IMG/VR virus record: IMGVR_UViG_3300033149_000581
Coordinates: 1 to 42,325 of that record
Strand: one strand, 5' to 3'
DNA length: 42,325 bases
Origin: a virus
Below are positions 1 to 9,252 of the stretch, in pieces. Under the pieces are notes generated by a model. That model had not been told where the DNA came from. It saw nothing but the letters and a program-made list of their open reading frames with translations, and ran no database searches. The translations under genes were made by a program, and so were the position numbers. Every line of letters starts with the position of its first letter. Position 1 is the stretch's first letter.

Positions 1-3000
1 TCAAGTATACGGAGTCGTTGTCTAGCTTCTCTTAGTTTCTTCTGATAGCCTGATATGAGTTTAAGTCCATCAGGGCCTATTATCTCCCGCAACTCTTCTC
101 GCTCAGCAGCAGGAGCAACTTCAAATCTGCGTATATGTTGTACCTGCTCAGGCTCATAATCACGAAGTACTATATCTCGGAGATTTCTGTAAGGTCTCAT
201 GTAGTCTCGGCTAACCTGCCAGTAGAGCTTCTCCATAGGAGTCCAATCAGCTTGAATCCTTTGCAATAGGCGCTCTCGGTGAGGAGCATCTAGAGACTCC
301 AGCAGTATATCTATATAGGCATAGTAGGTATCAAAGTCTCTCTCCATGCGCTGAGATTCCCAGTTGAACTTATACTCAGGTTTAAGTTCGTAGTAGTAGT
401 ATAGCAGCTCTTGGTCAGGCGTCTGAGTAGGGGTAGGTATTCCTCTTTCCTCTAGCATCTTGGCACGTTCTTCAAAAGTCTTAGGAACATCCTTGTAGGC
501 AGGAGATTCTCCAAGTATGCGTACTGCTTCTGCCATGCTACCTACCAAGTCACCTCTGAAGCTCATCCACTGGTCAGGGCCTATTTCTCCTTCTACAAAC
601 TGACGGTTCATCTCTACCATGCTAGGGCGAATTAGTTTACCATCCTCATAGACACCTACTGTTCTAGCTTCGTTATATACTTTGTCCAGCTCTTCGTAAT
701 AGTCTCTAATCTTGACATCTAGCAGTTGCCAGCTGGAAGGATAGAGAGGAGTAGTAACTCCTTGCCATCTACGATAAGTCTCCCATTCATAGAGTAGCTT
801 CTGCTGATAGATATCTAGGCTATAATAGTCAGAGAACCTCTTACCTGTCACTGGATACTGGCGGTCTATCTGTTCTTGGACTGATACAGGTACTCCAGTA
901 GCCTCCTCAATAGCTAGCCTCATTGACTTACGGATTTCTGTAAACTCCTGAGGTCGGATGCGGAAGAGACCAGTTTGCTGCATCAGTATACCTTTAACTC
1001 CGTCAACTCGGGCAGCAGCATTTAGCCAAAGCTTTTCCTCCTCTGGAGTTAGTTTCTGACCAGCCTTTCTCTTTGACCAGATAGCATCGGCATCGTAACC
1101 TTCCTCCCCTAGCGTGAGCATTACCATATAGTCCCTGAATCGGTCAGGAAACATATGTTCTACCACTGCTCCTATATGCTCAGGAGACAAGAACCTTAAA
1201 CCACTAAGCCCCGTTCTCATCCAGGCTGGAAGTAATTGCCCCCACTCTGGCTTACCCTGAGCCTGGCCCCACAGAGCTATGCCACCCATAACTACAACAT
1301 TAGGGAAGAAGCCTGCTCTAGCTATATAATCTATGAACTCCATACCAGGCATTACGTCATAGTACTCAGGGAAGTCACGGAGATAAAAGGACCTAAGTCC
1401 GCCCATCCAGACAGAACCTCTCAGCATATTCATCTGGAGGTCAGTGTTAGGTACTGGCAGATAGCCTTGGTCAGTATTCTCCATATACTTAGCTATGCCT
1501 GTTAGAGAACCAGGAGTTCGCATAGCTGTTCTAGGTATCCAGCGCCACCTGAATATTTCATAGTTCCAAAAAGGAAATATAGCTCGCATAGATTCGTCTA
1601 TGATGTTAGCATCGTCGTAGGTGGGGTAGGCTAGAGCATGCTGCTCACGAGCCTTAGTTATGGCAGACTCTTTAGTAGACCACCACTGCTCCTTAGCAGT
1701 AGTAGGAGCCTCTTTAGGGAACCTACTTTGAAAGAATCTAAGCTTATCTCCAGATAGTTCCCCTAACATATAGTTTGCAAAGTCATCTGCAAATAGTTCG
1801 TTAGGAGCAGTTTCCCTTGTAAGAATCTTTCGTAATTCCCTGAACGTAAGTGCTCTAATATCAGGTGGTACCTTCAATGCCTTTAAGTAAGCACTTCGTA
1901 CATGAGGCTTAGTCACAAACGACTCTATATAACTTCTGATAATGTCATCACTCACTCCAAGCTCTGCTTGCATTACGAATGATAAGTCACCAATCTCATG
2001 ATAGAATAGTCTAGGTTCCACTTTACCCATAGATAGAGTTATGGAATTATCAGTAGCATCATAGCGGATAAACGCTGTAGGCCTACCTTTACTAGTCATA
2101 CCTTCTAATACTTCAAGACCAATAGCATCAAAGTCAGGCATATTGCCAGGAAGCTTAGAGTATAGCTCCTTAATGGCACTAGCATCAGTACTGGTAGCCT
2201 CAGCCATAAGCTCAACCCTGGGAACTGCCTTAGCAGTAGTATACATCGGCAGTTTCTCTACATCATCTGCTACTGAGTTGATGTACTGACGCCACTTGAT
2301 AACATCAGGCTTACCAGAGTACGGAGCAGGTCTAGCTACAGGTTTACCAGCTAAATCATCTAAGATTCCAGCAACTATATCATACAGGTCTCCCAGCACC
2401 CTTTCCCTATCAGCAGTATGACGAAGCCAATATGGAGCATTTATCTTACCAAGCAGCGATGGTATCAAGCTGCCCCTATCGTGAACCAAGGAGGCGAAGG
2501 TATCTATAGCTATAACCTTGTCAACCCTAGTGCCACTCTTAATAGCATCGTCTATTCGATTAGTTAATCTCATATCAAACTGGTCAGGTCCGAATGGCTT
2601 AACCAGATTGAACAAATCATCAACTCCCTTACTAGGAAAGTCAGTTCCCTCAAATGCTAACCTACTATAACCGTCCAGAAACTCTTCCATGTCAGAGAAT
2701 GCAGCCCTGCCCTCAGCAGGAATACCCTTCATGTAATCATCTAGCTGACTAGCTCCCTGCGGAGATACTCTAGATATGCCAGGATACTGCCTCATGGCAG
2801 CCTCAGTAGGTCCACCGATTTTGTAGGCTCCGTATAGCCTAGTTATCTCTTGCCTTATCTCCTCCAGCTGCATTACTGTAGGGGAGTCAGGAGTTAGGAT
2901 AGTAGGCTCTATCCCCAGATTTCTCCAGAGCTGGTCATAAACTTCTCCAATAGCATCATCAGTAAAGCCAATGTCGGCAGCTGTCTTGCCAAGCTTAGCA

Positions 3001-6000
3001 GCATAGGCATCTGCCTGCTCTACAGTATGTAAGATGAAGTCTTCTCTTGGACGGATAGTTACATGATGCTGAACTCGCGTAAGTCCTCTATATAAGTCAT
3101 CTCCAGTACAGCCATATAGATAAGCTAGATGATTAGGAGTTAGTTCTGTAACCACCTCAGGTATGTAGTCAGGAGTGAATACTGTTTTGTCTACAGAGTT
3201 AAGGAAATTGCGGCTAGCCCTTAGGCGAAGGCTCTTAAACTTCCTAGCATTGTTGTCAAACTCATCCCAGATAGTAGCTTTCTGAGCTCGCTGCTGAGTC
3301 CAGAAGCGGTCATTTCTCATCTTCTTAGGAGTTCTGGGTATGATAGCTTCTATCTCAGCTATCTTGTTGCGAGTAGATAATATGTTCTCAAGCTCAAGAC
3401 GAGTGATAGAGTCAAGGTCAGTAAGACGAGCAAGCTGAGCCTCGTTCAATATAGCTCCTTGTCTTACCAGGGCACCAGACTGTAAGTCGTCTAGGACATC
3501 TCTAACTCTCTCTCCAATCCTAACCATTATATCCTCAGTAAAGTACTTACCTCCTGCTACTTCTGGCTTTCCTAGCATAAACGGAAGTAAACTACCCCTG
3601 TCATGCACCCTCTGAGCAAATATGTCTATGGCAACTACCTTATCAATCCTGCTAGATTTAGCACTAGTGACGGACATAACATCCAGGATTGCAGTATTCC
3701 ACATAGACCTATCACTATTTTCTACCATCCTGAACAGAGCGTCAACAGATTCACTAGGAAATTCCTTGCCTCGTATAGCTAGCTCAGAATATAAATCCAT
3801 AAAGCTAACTGCATCGTCAAAGGTAGCTTTCGCTTCAGCTGGCAGAGAGGACACATAGTCATTCAGAGCATCAAATCTTCTAGGCATTTCCCTACCAGAT
3901 ACTCTAGCTCTCTCTACTAGCTGGTTCATTATCCTTGTTAGGTCAGCCTCAGCTGTCTCCATAAACTCTGCTAACAGCTTAGCTGAGCCAACTTCAAAAT
4001 CATCCATCTCACCTGGGAGTAGCTTAGCTTTCCTGAGCTCTGTTAACTTCCTATAGTCATGTATCCTCTCCCCAGTACCTTCTACCATAGCAGATATATT
4101 CTGCATATCACCAAGGAACTCATCTAGATTTCTAGGAGGATTAGCTATGAAATTATCTGCTTCATCTTTCAGTACCTTAATCTGATTTTTTAGGCTAACT
4201 AATGAGAGCTCTCTTTCCTGCTCTATATAGGCTGCCATCTTACTGTCTATGTCTTCAAAGATACTACCATCTAGTACGTCATCCCTAATGCCCTTCTTGG
4301 TAATCATACGCACATCAGTGCACTTGTCAAAGGTTTTGCCAAGTTCCTCACTAACATGCCTCCGCTCAAACTCTAGCACATCTAACTTAGCGTGAGCTCT
4401 AACCGCCTCAGGCCCTACAGTAGAATCTTGCAGCAGTACTCTTTCTATGTCTCTAGCATTACTAGGGTGGATAGCAGCTATGTCATCTAGCTTAGACTTA
4501 TGTTTAGCTAATACTTCAATTAGGCTTCTCATTTCGCCTGGAGCTATCTCAGCCAGTGCTTTCATGTAGTAAACCTGATAGTCATATGCTATCTGCATAG
4601 CATTAAAGTGAGCCCACATATCATAGCCATCTTGGAGGGAAGCCATATAGTGGCCTCTGCCTGCTATGTTCATCTTGATACCTATAGTCTTGCCACCTAG
4701 GAAAGGAACCTTCTCAGGTATCCGTACTCCCTTAGTAATGAACGGTACTTCACCACCTTTGAACACAGCTGTTCTGCCAGTCTTAGGGTCTATCATAGCC
4801 TGAGCTAATCTTGCTTCACCTCTCTCAAACATCTGCAACTCGTAAGGAGCATTTGCCAGTCCTTTGAATAAGCGGTTAGTTTCTGCCACTCCACTGTATG
4901 ATTTAGGATATAGCATTTCTGCTCCACCTAAGAAGCTCCTCTGCATATTCTCAAGGAAGTTATAAGGACCGAAGTTAGCAAATAGCAGATTCCAACGAGC
5001 TATAGGCATTACTAGTCGGCGCTCTAGAGCTACTAGGCCAGAAGAATATAGTATTCTATCAGCTACTCTGCTATGCCAAGATGCTGACCTACCAGCCTGA
5101 TTCATATATTCAGTTAGAGGGCTATGTAGATTAGTATATCGAATACTCTCTAGTCTATTAAAAGTATTCATCAGAACATCAGTTGCCGTATCACCTTTTA
5201 GGGCAGCTTTAGCTTTAGCAGCCACATTCTGCCTAAAGGCTATTAGCTTAGCTGATAGCTTCTCTACCATCTCCTCAGTAGCTTCCTGCCCAAGGTCAGC
5301 CAGTATCTTGCCAGCTGTTATCCTCTCACCTTGCCCAGAGAACATATTGAGAACTTCATTATTAAGACGGGCTAAGCGATTAGTATCAAAGATTAATTCT
5401 TTGGCTACTTCCTTAGTTAGCTTTCTAGCTGCTATATCATCTATGTAGTTAAACTCTAGCATAGGACTACCTGCTCTAACAGCTTCATCCCAGCCTTCCA
5501 TAGGTCTTGCTATAGCCTGGTCAATAGCATTTGTAGCAGTATCAATAGCATCCTTAGCTGTTAATCCTTTCATATTGCGAACTTCTGGATAAGTGCGTTG
5601 AAGTACTGAACTCATCTTCATATAGCTATCTCTAGCAAAGTTCCTAGCCATTGTAGTAAAAGTTCTAGGAATAGTATAGCCTGCGCCAGTTAACCAGAAA
5701 GCTCCTTTGACAGGAGATAGCACTACCTGTACTCCAGCTTTGAAAACTGCATCTGCGCCTGCTACATATCCATTCTCAGCAGCTGCTACCCAAGGACCTA
5801 TTCTTGTACCTAAACTTCTCATCCCCACCTTAGTAAGTCCAGTACCTAAAGTCTTGGCGGCAGCAGTAGCCATACCTAAGCCTATATAACTAACTGGGTC
5901 AAAGAAGACTTCAGCAGCTAACTTACCATACCAAGGCGCATCCCAGTCATTGAAAGCTTTAGCATAGGCAGACCAACTACTCTCACCCATAGATTTATAG

Positions 6001-7064
6001 TAATCATAATTCTCTTCTAGCCTAGCAGCAGCAACATCTTCTGGAGTTTTGAATAGTCTATGAACCCCTATAGTAGCTGCAGCATACAGTGGTCTTGGTA
6101 GTAGATTAAAGTACTTATCCAGCAACTCTACTGTAGCCATCATAGGCTGAGTAAGCAGAAGCTTACCAAATTCTCCTGGAGTTAGTTCAGGAGCTTCTGC
6201 CATCACTGTTCCTGCCCTAATCAGATTAAGGCGGTCAGATTCCAATGCCCAGTCCTTGGCTCTAGCAGCTAGCCAGTCCTTGGCAGATTTCATCTCCTCA
6301 TCTTGCAAGTCCATTTTGCTAAGCATACCTCTGACATCTTCCTCAGTCACACCTTGAGGTAGCTCAGCTACTCCAAACGCAAAGGACTTAGCTATTTCTT
6401 CTACGGTTAGATTATGGACTGCTCTCAGCTCTAACTTTGGAGCTGTGAGAATCTCATTTAGCACTTTGGTCTGAGCTTCTATAGCATCTCCGTCCCAGCC
6501 TTCCGGCAGTACATTGGACAGATGTTTTAGACGGTCAAAGGTAGATGATAGCCATACTACATCTTCATCCCTCATACTATCTAACGGAATGTACTGTAGT
6601 ATGTCCTCTGGACTCTGGAGTTTGTAGTCAGGGATAGACAGGTAGTTTGGCAAGGTAACCATTACCTCCTGTCTCCACTCAGTAGCCTTCAACTCCTGCA
6701 TAGCTAGATCAAACTCCTGCTTAGCTATCTGAAGTTGCTGCTGATACTCCTCAGTACCGAGCACGCCAACTTGTAGAAATGGAAATATAGGATATACTCT
6801 TTCTCCAGGTCTAGGTAAGGCAAAGGATGGCGCAAATCTAAACCTACGCTCCAGTCCTGCCATAGCTCTCTCTGCCTCAACTAGCCGTGTTTGAGCCTGG
6901 TACTGCTCAACTCCAAGCTGAGCCAGTTCCTTACCAAAGCCTGGGAAGTACTCAGGAAGTTCTACTGGGGGGACAGTTACAGGCTTCTTGAGCTCTGGAA
7001 CTCCTATACCTTTTTCCTCTAATACCTTCTTGGCATATTCTGATAGCTCTGCTATTTCTGGCAT
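1..7064 (-). CDS. Giant virion-associated (polyvalent-type) protein, C-terminus cut by window edge
   Basis: One frame stays open for 2354 codons from the ATG at 7064 to the left edge, so the real protein is longer. The start shares one base with the portal stop (TAATG), and GGAGG lies just upstream. Position directly after the portal and the very large size fit phage ejection or 'large polyvalent' proteins that travel in the virion; that role is inference. Visible parts: a Pro- and Gln-rich N-terminus; a pair of related segments near residues 1059-1194 and 1436-1571 that share 'DKV(V/I)AID' and 'VHDRGSL'; a zincin-like pair 'YHEIGD' (about residue 1686) and 'ELFADDFANYM' (about 1756) in which the second His of HExxH is Asp; and an aromatic stretch 'FPFWNYEIFRWRW' (about 1820) followed by Trp-rich helices, as in other large phage polyvalent proteins. 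I see no polymerase or lysozyme motif. Confidence 0.8.
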   Translation of the reverse strand, partial: MPEIAELSEYAKKVLEEKGIGVPELKKPVTVPPVELPEYFPGFGKELAQLGVEQYQAQTRLVEAERAMAGLERRFRFAPSFALPRPGERVYPIFPFLQVGVLGTEEYQQQLQIAKQEFDLAMQELKATEWRQEVMVTLPNYLSIPDYKLQSPEDILQYIPLDSMRDEDVVWLSSTFDRLKHLSNVLPEGWDGDAIEAQTKVLNEILTAPKLELRAVHNLTVEEIAKSFAFGVAELPQGVTEEDVRGMLSKMDLQDEEMKSAKDWLAARAKDWALESDRLNLIRAGTVMAEAPELTPGEFGKLLLTQPMMATVELLDKYFNLLPRPLYAAATIGVHRLFKTPEDVAAARLEENYDYYKSMGESSWSAYAKAFNDWDAPWYGKLAAEVFFDPVSYIGLGMATAAAKTLGTGLTKVGMRSLGTRIGPWVAAAENGYVAGADAVFKAGVQVVLSPVKGAFWLTGAGYTIPRTFTTMARNFARDSYMKMSSVLQRTYPEVRNMKGLTAKDAIDTATNAIDQAIARPMEGWDEAVRAGSPMLEFNYIDDIAARKLTKEVAKELIFDTNRLARLNNEVLNMFSGQGERITAGKILADLGQEATEEMVEKLSAKLIAFRQNVAAKAKAALKGDTATDVLMNTFNRLESIRYTNLHSPLTEYMNQAGRSASWHSRVADRILYSSGLVALERRLVMPIARWNLLFANFGPYNFLENMQRSFLGGAEMLYPKSYSGVAETNRLFKGLANAPYELQMFERGEARLAQAMIDPKTGRTAVFKGGEVPFITKGVRIPEKVPFLGGKTIGIKMNIAGRGHYMASLQDGYDMWAHFNAMQIAYDYQVYYMKALAEIAPGEMRSLIEVLAKHKSKLDDIAAIHPSNARDIERVLLQDSTVGPEAVRAHAKLDVLEFERRHVSEELGKTFDKCTDVRMITKKGIRDDVLDGSIFEDIDSKMAAYIEQERELSLVSLKNQIKVLKDEADNFIANPPRNLDEFLGDMQNISAMVEGTGERIHDYRKLTELRKAKLLPGEMDDFEVGSAKLLAEFMETAEADLTRIMNQLVERARVSGREMPRRFDALNDYVSSLPAEAKATFDDAVSFMDLYSELAIRGKEFPSESVDALFRMVENSDRSMWNTAILDVMSVTSAKSSRIDKVVAIDIFAQRVHDRGSLLPFMLGKPEVAGGKYFTEDIMVRIGERVRDVLDDLQSGALVRQGAILNEAQLARLTDLDSITRLELENILSTRNKIAEIEAIIPRTPKKMRNDRFWTQQRAQKATIWDEFDNNARKFKSLRLRASRNFLNSVDKTVFTPDYIPEVVTELTPNHLAYLYGCTGDDLYRGLTRVQHHVTIRPREDFILHTVEQADAYAAKLGKTAADIGFTDDAIGEVYDQLWRNLGIEPTILTPDSPTVMQLEEIRQEITRLYGAYKIGGPTEAAMRQYPGISRVSPQGASQLDDYMKGIPAEGRAAFSDMEEFLDGYSRLAFEGTDFPSKGVDDLFNLVKPFGPDQFDMRLTNRIDDAIKSGTRVDKVIAIDTFASLVHDRGSLIPSLLGKINAPYWLRHTADRERVLGDLYDIVAGILDDLAGKPVARPAPYSGKPDVIKWRQYINSVADDVEKLPMYTTAKAVPRVELMAEATSTDASAIKELYSKLPGNMPDFDAIGLEVLEGMTSKGRPTAFIRYDATDNSITLSMGKVEPRLFYHEIGDLSFVMQAELGVSDDIIRSYIESFVTKPHVRSAYLKALKVPPDIRALTFRELRKILTRETAPNELFADDFANYMLGELSGDKLRFFQSRFPKEAPTTAKEQWWSTKESAITKAREQHALAYPTYDDANIIDESMRAIFPFWNYEIFRWRWIPRTAMRTPGSLTGIAKYMENTDQGYLPVPNTDLQMNMLRGSVWMGGLRSFYLRDFPEYYDVMPGMEFIDYIARAGFFPNVVVMGGIALWGQAQGKPEWGQLLPAWMRTGLSGLRFLSPEHIGAVVEHMFPDRFRDYMVMLTLGEEGYDADAIWSKRKAGQKLTPEEEKLWLNAAARVDGVKGILMQQTGLFRIRPQEFTEIRKSMRLAIEEATGVPVSVQEQIDRQYPVTGKRFSDYYSLDIYQQKLLYEWETYRRWQGVTTPLYPSSWQLLDVKIRDYYEELDKVYNEARTVGVYEDGKLIRPSMVEMNRQFVEGEIGPDQWMSFRGDLVGSMAEAVRILGESPAYKDVPKTFEERAKMLEERGIPTPTQTPDQELLYYYYELKPEYKFNWESQRMERDFDTYYAYIDILLESLDAPHRERLLQRIQADWTPMEKLYWQVSRDYMRPYRNLRDIVLRDYEPEQVQHIRRFEVAPAAEREELREIIGPDGLKLISGYQKKLREARQRLRIL

Positions 7065-8827
7065 TATACTCCTCCTTCTGGTATAGCCCTGGATGGTAAG
7101 GCAGTTCGCCCAGGTACAGTCTCTGCTCTGCCTATAGGTATTTGTGGTGGTGGCTCCTGTCTACCTTGCTCAGCAGTTAGCATAGCCAGAGTTGCATCTG
7201 CTACAGCATCATACAGTCTAGCAGTTTCTCTATCCCCAGTCTTATCCAGCCAAGCTGCTTGGCGTCTGTAGTACTGTATTAAAGCTATTAGACTGTTACT
7301 AGGATGCATCTCAGCCTGGTCTGCTCTAATCTGTGCTCTCTCTTGCATTGGGTCTTCCACGTCAGGAAATAATTTTCCCATAACATAAGTATAGCTCAGG
7401 CGAAAGTCTGGGTCAAGCATCCTGGCAGTAGTAGCTCTTTGCACTAAGTCACCAGGAATCTCTACCTCATAGTCAGCACTGACATAGGCATTCTCTGGTA
7501 AGGCTTCTGGATAACTCCAGCCATAAGGCTTTACTCCACGCTCCTTAATATCTGCCAGCCAGTCATTGTCTATATCCTCATATTGATTAATGTAAGCCTG
7601 ATGAAAAGGCTTCATTACTTGATTAGCAGAGGCAGCTATCTGACTCATAACGTATGCTGTCAACTGACCTTGAACACTTCCATACATAGCCCAGCTAACT
7701 CCACCTCTCTGCATCATAGCTTCCAAGTCAAGCTGAGTACTTCTTAACTCAAGTGGTATAGGTGGAGTACCAATAAAGTCGACAGAGTCATCAGGACCAC
7801 CTCTGAATATAGCTCCTCTGCGGAAAACATCCTCAGGGCGAACTATTGCTTTGCCACTTCTGCTCCTCTCAAATATCCTTGGCTGGGCAGTATCTCGTAG
7901 TAGTTGTAGACTAAAGCTCCACCACTTGTTCCAAGTACGATAAACATTCTCGTTGGTTGCTACTATTGACTGTCCTAACTCAGCTTTCCAGCGCTCACTA
8001 CTAGCCTCCTGAGTATGCAGCTTAAGTGTAGATGAGTAAGTTGGAATCATACCTTCTGTCAAACTGCCCATATCAGGTAGTCCGCCTACAGGATATACAT
8101 AGATAGGCATCCTCTTGAATCGAGTACGCTCAAACTTTACTAATACAGTATCTATAACTATAGCGTTCCATATAGCCTTAGTGAATGGGAAGGTGTCAGA
8201 TATATCAACCCACCAGTAGTCATAAATAGTAACATTCTTCCCTACTGACGCTTTCCATTGAGCATAGTTGCTACTCAGTCTCCAGTTGTTTCTCTTAGCC
8301 ATATTAGCAGCTTGGCTAGCAGAGGCTTGATAGATATGAGCCACTTCACTAAGTCCAAGAGTTGCATCCCACATAGGATAGACATCTATAGGATTCCAAG
8401 GTTCTTTGTAGCATCTAGTACCGTCATCTGTTACGATAGCAAAGCTAGCATACCACCCAGTTGCTAGCATAAAGCCTAATGAAGTGCGCTGTAGAGACTG
8501 TCTAGGATTAGTTCTGCGAAAGTTAGTATTAACATCTTTCCATGCAGTACGGAAGAATCGACTGACAGATGCCACAGCAGTAGTAACTTCTGGGTCTACC
8601 GAATCGTAGTCCTTTATCCTATGAGGTATATCAGCATCAAGGAGATGTAGTACTAAGTTATACAGAGACCTGGGGTCATTCCCAACGAAACTCTCGAGTT
8701 TCTCGGTTTTTAGTTCGTCTATCATCTCTATGAGTCTGTACCACCTCTTCATGGCAGAATCTCTAGGTGACCAGAACTTCTTAAGCTCATTACTGCGAGT
8801 AATTATTGTAGTTGCACTTCTGTCCAT
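7064..8827 (-). CDS. Portal protein
   Basis: 587 residues. The portal is the dodecameric ring at the capsid vertex through which DNA is packaged and ejected. The call rests on size, on place (next gene but one after the large terminase, before the giant virion protein) and on a sequence style typical of portals: an acidic helical N-terminus, an aromatic-rich middle with many beta segments ('YDYWWVDIS', 'MPIYVYPVGGLP'), a long central helix region, and a C-terminal helical tail ending in a Pro-rich stretch. A good ribosome site (AAGGAG) precedes the ATG. Its stop overlaps the start of the next gene by one base, suggesting translational coupling. I cannot point to a single diagnostic motif, so a distant-homology search would firm this up. 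Confidence 0.8.
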   Translation of the reverse strand: MDRSATTIITRSNELKKFWSPRDSAMKRWYRLIEMIDELKTEKLESFVGNDPRSLYNLVLHLLDADIPHRIKDYDSVDPEVTTAVASVSRFFRTAWKDVNTNFRRTNPRQSLQRTSLGFMLATGWYASFAIVTDDGTRCYKEPWNPIDVYPMWDATLGLSEVAHIYQASASQAANMAKRNNWRLSSNYAQWKASVGKNVTIYDYWWVDISDTFPFTKAIWNAIVIDTVLVKFERTRFKRMPIYVYPVGGLPDMGSLTEGMIPTYSSTLKLHTQEASSERWKAELGQSIVATNENVYRTWNKWWSFSLQLLRDTAQPRIFERSRSGKAIVRPEDVFRRGAIFRGGPDDSVDFIGTPPIPLELRSTQLDLEAMMQRGGVSWAMYGSVQGQLTAYVMSQIAASANQVMKPFHQAYINQYEDIDNDWLADIKERGVKPYGWSYPEALPENAYVSADYEVEIPGDLVQRATTARMLDPDFRLSYTYVMGKLFPDVEDPMQERAQIRADQAEMHPSNSLIALIQYYRRQAAWLDKTGDRETARLYDAVADATLAMLTAEQGRQEPPPQIPIGRAETVPGRTALPSRAIPEGGV

Positions 8828-8847
8828 TTACTTCTCCTTACCCCCAT

Positions 8848-9252
8848 CTACCTCTTACGCATAGCCTCGTATATAAGTCTCTCAGCATTCTTAATAACTG
8901 AAGTCTGGTCTGACATACGCATAAGACTTTGAAAAGCTATAGCACCATCAGCTTGATTTAGTTTGATTCTCATATAAGGATATATAGATTCTAAAAATAG
9001 TACTGCTTGGTTACTAACAATCCTCCAATTATAGCACTGGGTATGATATTCTTTGGCTTTTTTCTGCTCTTTGATATAACCACCAAATATAGACTGAATC
9101 CAAAATAGAACATCTCTATTTGTATTAGATAAACTTACTTCTAGATTATACGATGAGTTCTGCCTTCTTCCGCCTATATGAACACAGCCTTCTCCATCAA
9201 ATAATCCTGCTATGTATGCTAGTTGCTCCTGTGTTACTTCAATATTCATCAT
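8848..9252 (-). CDS. LAGLIDADG homing endonuclease, free-standing
   Basis: About 134 residues with one LAGLIDADG-type motif near the N-terminus ('YIAGLFDGEGCVHI'). Single-motif members act as homodimers that cut a long target site and spread their own gene. I start it at the ATG at 9252, which overlaps the terminase stop as ATGA and has GGGGA just upstream; a GTG at 9261 is also possible. The gene lies neatly between terminase and portal, each of which looks intact, so it is a free-standing intergenic insertion and not an intron or intein. A truncated relative with the same motif and the same ATGA junction occurs at 29166. AT content looks somewhat higher than in its neighbours. Confidence 0.9.
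   Translation of the reverse strand: MMNIEVTQEQLAYIAGLFDGEGCVHIGGRRQNSSYNLEVSLSNTNRDVLFWIQSIFGGYIKEQKKAKEYHTQCYNWRIVSNQAVLFLESIYPYMRIKLNQADGAIAFQSLMRMSDQTSVIKNAERLIYEAMRKR

Noticed and set aside
1-7064. Short plus-strand frames (for example near 1236, 3622, 5707)
   Set aside because: They lie opposite the giant minus-strand gene, lack ribosome sites, and their sequence looks like antisense noise.
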